Assembly (NCBI RefSeq): GCF_048771995.1
Contig: NC_133032.1
Span: 17,595,001 to 17,659,000 of the forward strand
Source of the DNA: Taeniopygia guttata
Taxonomy: Eukaryota; Chordata; Aves; Passeriformes; Estrildidae
Direction: 5' to 3'
Length of the DNA: 64,000 bases
Below, piece after piece: positions 53,621-62,883 of this stretch. Positions within the stretch are counted from its first letter, which is position 1. Each line of letters begins with the position of its first letter. The notes below the pieces were generated by a model, which made no database searches, had not been told where the DNA came from, and worked only from the letters and a program-made list of their open reading frames with translations. The position numbers were made by a program, and so were the translations under genes.

Positions 53621-54231
53621 AAGTTAGAAACTTGTAACCGAGGCTTTGCATACAGTCATACAGACCTCTCCCCTTAAGGAACAGGCAATAGTTTTGAAAT
53701 AGATATTTTTGCAAACTTAGTCATTCCACTTTTTGTAAGTATTTTTAGATATTTACCACTACAAAGAACACAAATTCTGCCTTTCAAATTGAATCTCTAG
53801 TTTTGCTCGCAGTTTACTCACAATTTACTGGCATCAGAAACTTCTACTGGGACCAAAAAAAGTTTCTCCAGCTGAGTGCTGCGGACAAGGAAACAAGCAA
53901 AACCAAACCAGGAGCATCACCCACCACCTACCGCTAGCCTGTCCTAGGACACCACAGTTACAACAAAAAACTAAACTTTTTTCCATTTAAACCTCATTTT
54001 CGGCTGTTTTAGTCTGGATGCATCCCACAGAAGCCCTACGCTTTGCAGAGCCTCAATTAAAAAGGCAGATTAGTTCCGGCACGGACTGCACAGCGACGGA
54101 GCGAGAAGTGGGTGGGTCAGGCGCTCTTTTTTGAAATCTAACCCGGCGCAGCCCGGCCGAGGGGCGGCCAGCGCGGGCCGGGAGGCGCTGGCCGAGGTCA
54201 GCAGAGCCCCCGGCCCCGGCCGGGACAGCCG

Positions 54232-54272
54232 CGCCGCTCCCCGCCCCTCCCCGCCCCTCCCCGCCGCCGGGG
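54232..54272 (-). promoter_or_regulatory. G-run tract (potential G-quadruplex) and Sp1-type boxes in 5' intron 1
   Basis: The plus strand has repeated CCCCGCCCCT units. The minus (transcribed-sense) strand therefore has several runs of four G separated by one to three bases, matching both GC boxes and the four-G-run quadruplex pattern. It lies about 240 nt after the first splice donor. Confidence 0.6.
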
Positions 54273-54507
54273 CTTCCTCCTCAAGGCTGCAGCACGGCCC
54301 GGCCCGCCCCGCTCCCCGCGGCCATGAGGGGAGGGAGCCGTGAGGGGGCACCTGCCGCCCTGCCCCGCTTCGTGCCCTGGGGCCGCTGCTTGAGTGCTCC
54401 TATGGGGAGCGCCGGGCGGCCCTCACCCGTCACCCCGCGCCCCTCTCCCACCGCGGAGCCGCTCGGGGCCGGGCCGGGCCGCACGTCCCGTCCCCCCCAT
54501 CGCGTAC

Positions 54508-54570
54508 CTGCCGCGGGCCGGGCCGCGCATCCCGCCCGCCGCCAGCGCCGCCGCAGGAGAGCGCGCCGCC
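54508..54570 (-). other. LNPK: LNPK exon 1 (non-coding, inferred; 5' end uncertain)
   Basis: Within the CpG island the minus strand reads CGGCAG|GTACGCG, a good splice donor whose GT is at 54507-54506. That makes 54508 the 3' edge of a first exon. The coding start lies in the next exon, so this exon would be purely 5' UTR. The transcription start is not visible. The CCAAT and GC boxes at 54610-54656 suggest a start roughly between 54530 and 54600, so the right coordinate is a guess. A transcript 5' end would settle it. Confidence 0.55.
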
Positions 54571-54609
54571 CGGCCGCTGCTCCCACCAGGCCCCGCGCGG
54601 GCGCCGCAG

Positions 54610-54656
54610 CCAATCAGCGCCGCGCTGCCGCGGGGCGCGCTGGAGCGGGGCGGGGC
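54610..54656 (-). promoter_or_regulatory. Core promoter elements: CCAAT box and GC box
   Basis: CCAAT occurs at 54610-54614 (plus-strand orientation) and GGGGCGGGGC at 54647-54656. Both lie 100-150 bp upstream of the inferred first splice donor. CCAAT boxes normally sit 60-100 bp from the start, which supports a start near 54530-54550. No TATA box is seen, as usual for CpG-island promoters. CCAAT and GC boxes work in either orientation, so a divergent transcript to the right cannot be excluded. Confidence 0.6.
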
Positions 54657-54722
54657 CGCGCGGCGGGCGGCGGCTGCGGGGTCGGGCGGTTCGTGTGGGA
54701 GCTGTGCTCCGCGCTCCGCTCC

Positions 54723-54776
54723 ATCCCTGCTCCGTACCGGATCCCTGCTCCGTACCGGATCCCTGCTCCGTACCGT
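54723..54776. repeat. Three tandem copies of an 18-bp GC-rich unit next to the LNPK promoter
   Basis: The unit ATCCCTGCTCCGTACCGG occurs at 54723-54740, 54741-54758 and 54759-54776, the first two identical and the third ending GT instead of GG. It lies about 200 bp upstream of the inferred LNPK start, inside the CpG island. Confidence 0.95.
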
Positions 54777-55486
54777 ACCCGACCGTGCCGTGACACCGGT
54801 GCGCCTCTCCCGCCGCGCTTCGCGGCCCGGCCCGGGCGGTGTCCCGGGCGGCTCTGCCCAGCCGAGGCCCGGCGGGCGGTGTCGAAAGGCGCTCACCGCC
54901 GGCGGCGCTGCGGGCGGCGAGCCCGGCTTCCTGCGGCTCTCGCTGGTCTCTTACAGAAAATAAAGGTGTTTTAATGCAAAAACGGGGGAGCGTGAGGGTC
55001 AGACGGTCATATGGAGGTTTGCAGGCCTCATGACGCTGGTGTCAGCCAATGAAGCTGTGCTGACACAGGAGCTCCCGTGTTCTGCAGGCAGGCGCGGAGT
55101 CCCCTTAGGGTCACAGCGCAGGGCTGCTCTCACCGTCCCCTTCCTCCCAGTCGGCATGTGTCTTTGGAGAGAAGCAGGACTCTGAATTTATTTAAATTCC
55201 ATTACTGTAATCACAATGTCCTCTCCCTTGGTGGTGTACTTCCATCAGGTTTCTTAACGTCGCTGGCACTCATCCCTTGCCTCATGCCAAGAGGACACAG
55301 GAACAGAGAATAAATACTTGCTCTGTGCTTCTGACATGCCCTGTTCAGAAGTTTTACCGCTACACTAAAACAAGTGCATGTGCATAGATGTGGAAGAAAG
55401 TCCTTCCAAGTGCCTTGTAGTAAAAATTGCAGTGCAAAAGCTGTACATCTTCAGCTGACCCTGCATTGTTGAACTTCTTGCATGTA

Positions 55487-55998
55487 ACAGTGCATCTACC
55501 CCCTCAGGGAGATGGGGGAGATACTAGGAAAAGTCAGAGATCTCATGGGTTGGGTTAAAGAAAAGTTTAGCAAGTGAATGAAAGAAAAAAAAAAGTGATG
55601 CAAGGGGAATAACTAACCACCTCCCACAAGCAGACTGATGCCCAGCAAGTCTTCCAGCAACTGATGATTCTGGAAGACGAACCCCCCTCCTACCTTCTTA
55701 TTCTGCAATCCCAGTTTTATTGCTGAGAATGACATTATATGGTATGGAATATTCTCTTGGCCAGTTTGTGTGTGCTATCCTGGCTATTTCCCCTCCCAAA
55801 ATTGTTGCCTATCCCCAGCCTACTCTCTAAAGGAACAGAGTATGAGAAAAGATAAAGCCTCAATACTGTGCAAGTCCTGTTCAGCAATGGCCAAAACATT
55901 GCTGTGTCAACAGTGCTGTTCTAGTCACAGAACACAAAACACAACAGCATATGGGCTGCTGTGAAGAAAATTGCTTCATCCCAGCCAGACCCTGTACA
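55487..55998 (+). mobile_element. Avian ERV-type LTR remnant, 5'-truncated
   Basis: The block passes through CATGGGTTGGGTTAAAG, ACCTCCCACAAGCAGACTGA, TTTATTGCTGAGAATGAC, ATATGGTATGGAATATTC, CCCAGCCTACTC and GCTGTGAAGAAAATTGC, ending CCCAGCCAGACCCTGTACA with the CA expected at an LTR 3' end. From memory this is the same LTR family as the fragment at 14304-14572, which holds the complementary 5' part. No retroviral coding sequence is attached, so it is probably a decayed solo LTR. It lies 0.9 kb upstream of the LNPK promoter. Confidence 0.7.
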
Positions 55999-57659
55999 TG
56001 AACTCAAAAAGAATAGGAAAAGCTTTTAGACCAGAAGAGGACAAAAAAGATATCCCACCACATGTCCAGGCAACACAATCAGCTTCAAGCTTTAAGTGGT
56101 AGAGCTGCTGAGTCTGATCATCTGCAAGCACTCATTCTTAGTCTGGACACTGGGAAGTTGATCTGTTTAGTTCCCACCAGTGTTCAGTATGAATCTTGCT
56201 GCTCACATGATTACAGTATCAGATAAGTAACAACTTCAGCTGTGAATCAGGATTTGGAACTGGCTTCAAGACACTTCATTCAAAGCAAGATAATGGTGAT
56301 CAATGGAGAGCCACTGACTCTACTGGAAATACTCCGCTATCGATTACAGAGCTCACCTACATATACAACTTCATTTTTCTCATTGAGGCCTAGACTGTTC
56401 CTTCCTTTCCAAGTGGAAAAAAGACTCAGTGACTGAGCCTCTCCTACTCTTCAGGTTGCATTCTAGAGCCACTTCTACTTAAATCCTTGTGACAATGATT
56501 ATCACTTTGCTGAGAGGATATCTTTCTTTTTTGTTTCAGATCAATAGTCTACTTCTGACTTTGATACTTCAAAGTGGTATGTTGCTGGAGAGACACTGAT
56601 TTAAATCTTAATTTTTAAGCTAAAACATTGAAGTGTGCTGACATATTTTTCCATGGTATAGCATCATATCCATTTTAAATAAATACGAATAATGAAGGTA
56701 CCATGTTTAAAGGGATCTGGAAATGCTGCAGGCAATACTAGTGTCTCCAAGAATCTGATGCATTTTTTTTCTTTTTTCTTTTTTCCAGAAACGTCATAAA
56801 TACTTTCAAGGAATCAACAAAATTGATTCCTAGTTCAGGGCTGAACCAGAATTGTGAAGGAGATCCCAAACTCTGTTTCTGTCCTTGAGGCCTTTTGCAG
56901 AGATGGTTTTTATTCAGGCCTCTGCCATGAAGTTCTAATCATTGCTATTCAGTTGTGGTTCTCTGTAACTGGTAATTTTAAAAAACTGTTGTTAGCTACC
57001 ATTACTGAACCTTACATGCAGATTAGCCTCTCAGCTGGGTGATGTTGTACAATAGCACGCAGCTCCCTGTTTGCTTAAGCACCAAGATCTACCTGAAAAA
57101 AAAGAAATTATCCCCATGTAGCTGCTGAGAATAATAAAACTGAGTATAAAAACATAACTTTGAATCATCCAGCTTAAAATTTTCATTAATCTGGTTCAAA
57201 ACTGCCCCCTACAGAGTATTTAAAACTCTTAAATAGATTCCCTTCAAAATCCTTCATTATCAGTGGGATTAGTGTTTAACCTGACTTTGCATAACCGCTC
57301 TAGCAGCAGAGTACATCTTCAGAATTTTCCCCAGCATCATAGACAGCATTTAGCACTTTCAGTCCCTCTTTATGCAGAACACCGAACAATCAACTTATTT
57401 TAAAAATCAAACAATAATCTTAGTTTAGAATGTTTTGGCCTCGCACCTTAAGACTGCTATTGAGAAGAGTTTTTCCATGGTAACATTTGTAGCATTCCTC
57501 TATTTTATCAATATATGTAGCCTAGTAGTCCAATTAATTTTTTTAAATAAGTATATGAGTCTGTACATAATTTGGAAAATGCTGTCTTTTTAGTGTTGCC
57601 AAATTGTGTTTACATGAGGTTTTTATTTAAAATGGACCCTTTTGGACTTCTCTGGCTGG

Positions 57660-58200
57660 TGAAGCCATGTGGATGCTGGGGAGTTTTAGATGGGGAAACA
57701 GAACCTTTGTTTACACTGCAAATGGATTGCAGCAGATGAAGGTATGTATATAGGCTAAAGACCACGAGCTTCACTGCCCATGCTGTGACTGTACTCTATG
57801 CCATCTCGCCATTTTTGTCACATCCCAGTTATTGGGCATTAGGTGCTGCTGTACATTGCATTGCTCAGGCTGAAACCGGGGTACCCCAGTTCCCTGGTGT
57901 GCCTTGGACACAGTTCCCTGGTGTGCCCGTTCTGTGCTCATTGCTGTACACCACAGGGGACTCCTCAGAGCACAGCCACTCCAGGCCACTTCCTCATGCC
58001 CTGTGGGCACAGTGGTGATTAAAGCAAGGCCAAGCTGTTGGGGACACAATCCCAAACTGTTAGGGACACCATCCAGTCTCTCCGCAGCTCTGCTCTCCAC
58101 CTGCAAAGCCACTCTACCACCACTGGTGGAATAAAGGTGGTGCCAGGTTTGGGTGACTGCAGCATCCTGACATCCCATCCTCAGTGGAAGGTACCACAGC
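57660..58200. repeat. GC-rich block of unknown origin, LTR-like composition
   Basis: About 500 bp clearly richer in G+C than both flanks, with open stretches on both strands. In plus orientation it has a TATATA-like box near 57747, AATAAA near 58131, and a near-identical duplicated segment containing GTTCCCTGGTGTGCC at about 57888-57926. A TATA box followed by a poly(A) signal suggests an old LTR, but I do not recognise the family and see no clear ends. Confidence 0.3.
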
Positions 58201-59224
58201 CAGTGGTGTTAGTTAATCTGATCAACAATGGACCACATGTCTTGAGGCCTGGAATCTGTTTTCTCTGCATCTTGAGTAGAATGAGTGCTTGCTGGTATTT
58301 CATAAGTGACACACACATAGTAACTACACACATTTTTGAATGTCCTATGTAATTCAGCTTTGGGAAAAATATGTTTATGTATATTTTATTTACAATATAT
58401 TTGGAAAAGCAATACAGGAAGAAATCCTTTTTTACTAATGCAAGGAAATACATATGCAAATCATTACTTTTGTATGGGCATATCTGTAGCTTAGCTCTTA
58501 ACTGATGTGACTGATTATGATGACTCCAAACTATTTTCTTGTTTTGTTTTGTTGCAAGTTCCATTTAGGACTGGGATTCTGAAAAGAGCAAGAGACAATT
58601 GCCCATATTATGAGGGACAGATAGAGCCCTAGTAGAAGGAATTGCTGAGCTGGAAGGAGTTGAGGCTTGAAGGCTGATATAAATTGAGAGCTGCAAGAAA
58701 GCTTAAAATTGGATTAACCAAATAAGCTGTGCTTCATTTTTGGCTTTCAAATAATTTCAGAGCATATAAAAAAGGTCGAACTCCTAAGCTGGGGTGACTT
58801 CAGTGACATATTTTGACAAGATGTGCTTTAAAAATATGTTCTACAACAACAGTACTGGGAAAGATATCCTAGTTTGATTTAACTTTTCATATGTAATAGT
58901 ATATGGTTCTTTTGATGTTCTGATCCAACTGTAGTATTTGGAGTACTCATGTCTGTATTCTTACAGTTGCATCCAGTTCCCTGAGCCTTTTGGTATTTCA
59001 TCACGTAGGGCATTTGGATCACTTTCATTAAGTTCTTTGCTTGTGACTCTTGCCAGAAAATTATTACCTCAAAAAGAAAAATATAATCCGTCAGGTCAGA
59101 AGGGGTAATATCACATGAAAGGCTCGTATAAAAATCTCTTAGCAGTTGCATGCAGTCATTAGAAAAAGCCAAGATCAACTTTTCCACTCCATAAAGTATC
59201 CTTGTTGTGATTAAGACCTCTGCT

Positions 59225-59400
59225 TTTGGTTAATAATATTGCTATTATCAGTACCACTTACTTTTGTTATTGTCATGGCAACTGTTACTGTTGCTGTTAC
59301 TGTTGGTATTGTTACATAACATTTAATAATTATGTAGTTAGTTATTATTACAATTGTTACTGTTATTATTTCTATAGTTATTTTACTGGTTACTTCTCTG
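59225..59400. repeat. Degenerate GTT/ATT triplet-type repeat
   Basis: Runs of TTGTTATTGTC, ACTGTTACTGTTGCTGTTAC and ATTACAATTGTTACTGTTAT show an imperfect three-base periodicity over about 170 bp. The minus-strand reading is a string of Ile/Thr/Val. It is an aged microsatellite and not a coding region. Confidence 0.75.
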
Positions 59401-59675
59401 TCACAAATGTAAACATGTAAAAGCATTCAATTAATTAATTAATTATATTTTGTGTCTTAAGCCTCTTGGTTGATACCCTGCTATATACTTGAAAGGCAGT
59501 CAAGCATAAAGTAGAAATGAGAGGCTCTTCTTAATTTGAGTACTATATACACCTCTGACAATATGTTTAGGAACATGATTAAACTTTGGATTATTTTTTG
59601 TGGCACAATGAATTAGGCAAGTGATTTCTTATAAAATGCTGAAATGACTATGTTCTGCCATTAAGATCTCATGAA

Positions 59676-59720
59676 CAAAAAGAAGAAGCCTAGTGTGTGA
59701 AAAGAAGAAGCCTAATGTGA
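59676..59720. repeat. Two-copy direct repeat AAAAGAAGAAGCCTA
   Basis: AAAAGAAGAAGCCTAGTGTG is followed at a period of about 22 bp by AAAAGAAGAAGCCTAATGTG. A minor local duplication in the LNPK upstream spacer. Confidence 0.85.
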
Positions 59721-62700
59721 AATTGTCATATGAGAAGCAGAAAGATGGTTCTGCCTCTGTTTGAGATGTCATGCTTCAGATCATGTATGAAATTTTAGAA
59801 GCAGTTGTTATATATGTGTAAGTACCTCCCCTTCTGTGATAGGTATGACTTCAAGCTTCTGACCCTTTAATGGCTATTAATGAGTAATTTATATTTATAG
59901 TTATAAAAATTACTATATAAACAATAACTCAATGTTCTGTTTAAAAAAAAAAAACATACTAAATCAATTTTACCTTGTTTCCAAATAAAAGTGTGATTAT
60001 TCTCACTAAAAGTATTTGAGCTGTACTAATACCTAAGCCAGTTACATTTTTGCTTCCTGGAGAAGTTTGCTCTTTAAACAAATTAGAGTTCTGATCCAAC
60101 AAGATTCCTCCTACTTAATAAACATGTAAGTACATCCTTAAATTTTATTAACATCTATTTCCTTGAAGCTAAATGGAATAAAGAATACTTTAAGAATACT
60201 TTCCAAAAGCTTTTTAAATATAGTTATGCATACTGGGCAAAGTTGAAACTACCCCAACAAAATAAGGGCCAAATTATGATGTAATTTGAATGAAACTTCT
60301 GTTGACCTTAACAGGATTTTTACTTGATTAAGAATAATGGAATTTGGAATGAAGTAAATGTGATTCAAGGGGTGAATGAGAATGTGTTGTTGTCACTGCA
60401 GCAAGCCTTCCTTCCAGGGCACTGCCTGTGTGTACAGAGCACAGGCAAGTGCAGGAAGGGTGTCCCATTTCTGCTCAACCTGACTGCATTTTAATGCTCT
60501 CTTATTAGTCAAGCTGGAGGAGACAGGCAATGAGAAGGAAAGTTCTAATTAGTACATATATTTTGCTTTTGATAACTGCTCAAATGGTAGATAGAACATT
60601 ACCTACATTGAATGCATTTCATACATACTCCTGATTGTTACAAGAGCTTACTTTAATGAAGTATTAAATTTACATATAAAAGTGTTTTCAGCAAAGTATG
60701 AAGAACTGGATCTGCTAATAAGCCTTGTTCTGGTTGGAAACCAAACGGAACCAAGAGTCCCAGAATGCCAGAAATAGGACAATAAATATTTCTGGCACAA
60801 TTTCAAAGGTGCATAATGCCAGACACAGACACGTAAAAGTAATGGCAAGCTCTACAGAGATTATAAAAGAAATAAAATCACAGTTCGTAATTCATAGAAT
60901 CATGTTAAATAGCAGGCTTATAAACCAATTCTTATAATAAAATCCACATGTAAAAGTATCTGTGATTTCATTCAGTTAAAGATGACAAATATTAGGGCTC
61001 CCCATGAAAGCAAATATATATCTTGCAAGCTGAAGGACAATGAACAGTTACTTTGTGTTCATGTTTAATAGCAGAAACTTTGCTAGTCTTTTCATACATG
61101 ATTTTTAAATAACTTTTCAAAGAATGTGAAATTTGCAAGTGTTCAGAATTTTTGAACCTATTGCAGCTACTGAGTATCCTTTGCTACAACTATTACTGCT
61201 TCAAGTTTAGAGAATTTAAGATCTGAAATTACAGCGTCGTCATGTGCAAAACTCCCAGGCAAAATTATTTTCTCATGGTATGTCATACTAATAAATGTCT
61301 GAAACAGAGCTTGAATTAATTACATTAGAAGGATGTCCAAAATAGTGCCTTTGTCAAAATGAATTTATTTCAATAAATGCATTTAGAAGTTGGACAAAAA
61401 CCCGAACTTCTACTGTAATCACTCCAATAACTCAAATTATAGTATTCAAAATCATTTCAAGCCTCTTTTGGCTACATAGAGGTGCTTAGATAAAATTAAT
61501 GTGTCTTGAGTTTTAAAAACACACTTGGGAACTGGCATTTTGGAGCAGTGTGTGTTGGGGTTTCATTGCACATTTTCAGGGTACTCTTCACATTCTAGTT
61601 GTAAACTGACCCATAATCAATGAATGAAAAGCAAGGCCAATATAAAGGTGCAATGAGTCAAAGGTAAAATGCAGATGAGGCACAGGGAAAGAGAGAATTT
61701 GGAATAAAACTTTAGGGGTTTAGGCAATGTAAACCAGACTAAAATGCATTAGAAAAGACTGATTCTCCAGCAGAAGCAGCACATCAATTTGAGTCCTGTT
61801 GAGAATAAAAGGAGTTACTAGAAAATACAAATAACATGTAGTGAAGTCTAGGACTTTTGTTTTAGGGAAAAATATATTTTTTGTTAGATATGGGTTATTT
61901 TACTAATTGATATACATTTATAAATATTAGATCAGTTCTTTCATGCCAGAAAATCAGAAAAAAATGCTGTAATGCATTTTATGTTTGTCACTGACTTAAA
62001 TTCTTTATGAGGAATAGTAGTTTTATACATTCATTTAATCATCTTCCCCTTAAGAGAGATAGGTGCTAATCTCAAACCTATTAACCTAAAGTATGATGAA
62101 AACTAAGTTACTCTCATTGTTAGCTGCCTGTCTTAGCACCTTGTTCTTCAAATCATCACAAGCTCCCTTGATTTTCACAGGAGTTCTAACACCATAGTAC
62201 ATTGAGAAGACCAGTGAAAAATAACAATATTTGGCATATTACCATATAAGTGGTATTGTCTTACTGATATCTTCTTGATGGATGCTTTTTGCTTCTTTCC
62301 CTCTGTATAGAAGATATACAGCTTGGTGCTGTCTCTGTTTTATGCTTGAATGACCCATGGCTGGCAAATTAGATCCTAGGATTCCTGGGAGCTTCCACAG
62401 CAGAATTATTCCTCTCCTATTTTATAATGTAGTAAATTATACCTCTCTGATATATGCTTTGACAAATAATAGGCTTTCCTATTTGAATTGTTTGCTTACT
62501 CTTTGATTTACTAAGGAAACTTTCAGAAAGGCTTCAGGTGGGATACTGCAAGGGATCTGATTTTCAGCAAGTGCTAGTTATCTAACCTTTTAAAATCAAG
62601 GGGGTTTAAATGTCAAAGCCAAAGGAATTCATTCATATTTGCTAAGTAGTTTTTTAATCTTGACCAATGCATCTTCCTATTTTTTCCTAATTTTTAGGAA

Positions 62701-62850
62701 AATAACTTCTGCTGTATGAAAATTATTTTCCCTTTTTGTTATAATATAGCTTAAATTTAACAGTCAAAATAAATCATTACATTATTGCTGAGAAAAGGGC
62801 AGGCACCACACATATTTCTAACAATCTATAAATGCATTCCTACAAAGTTG

Positions 62851-62883
62851 TTTATTGGATAAGTCTGGCCATAAATTGGCCAG
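62851..62883. promoter_or_regulatory. Candidate posterior-HOX-type motifs and 7-bp palindrome
   Basis: TTTATTGG at 62851-62858 is CCAATAAA on the other strand, the consensus bound by HOX13-class homeodomains. Twelve bases on, CTGGCCA-taaat-TGGCCAG (62865-62883) is a perfect 7-bp inverted repeat that also contains CCATAAA. Short motifs recur by chance in AT-rich DNA; their clustering in the expected LNPK-EVX2 spacer is the only reason for listing them. Confidence 0.3.

Larger units (their letters stand above)
50745..54507 (-). other. LNPK intron 1
   Basis: Runs from the donor in the CpG island to the acceptor before exon 2. Its first about 400 bp are CpG-rich and the rest is AT-rich. It contains a 30-nt adenine run (53589-53618) and no recognised gene. 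Short open frames here have no family resemblance. As the first intron of a CpG-island gene it is a likely place for regulatory elements, but none can be named. Confidence 0.7.
54110..54920. promoter_or_regulatory. CpG island covering the LNPK promoter and first exon
   Basis: About 800 bp of very GC-rich, CpG-dense sequence in an otherwise AT-rich window. It is centred on the inferred first exon and contains GC boxes and a CCAAT box. It is the only such island in the window and the expected housekeeping-type promoter for LNPK. Long overlapping open frames on both strands here arise from the lack of AT-rich stops, not from genes. Confidence 0.92.

Noticed and set aside
54324..54974. Long plus-strand open frame (216 codons) and overlapping frames on both strands in the CpG island
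   Set aside because: The composition is almost pure G+C, giving Arg/Pro/Ala-rich translations in several frames at once; no domain and no splice context. Typical CpG-island artefact.
57771..58178. 135-codon minus-strand open frame
   Set aside because: It lies in the GC-rich block, overlaps plus-strand frames of similar length, contains duplicated segments and resembles no known protein.
59226..59426. Open frames on both strands over the triplet repeat
   Set aside because: They are produced by the three-base periodicity of a degenerate microsatellite; translations are Ile/Thr/Val or Tyr/Cys strings.
60888..60910. TCATAGAATCATG, similar to a CR1 terminal octamer
   Set aside because: The match is about 12 bp with no CR1 body on either side; expected by chance in AT-rich DNA.
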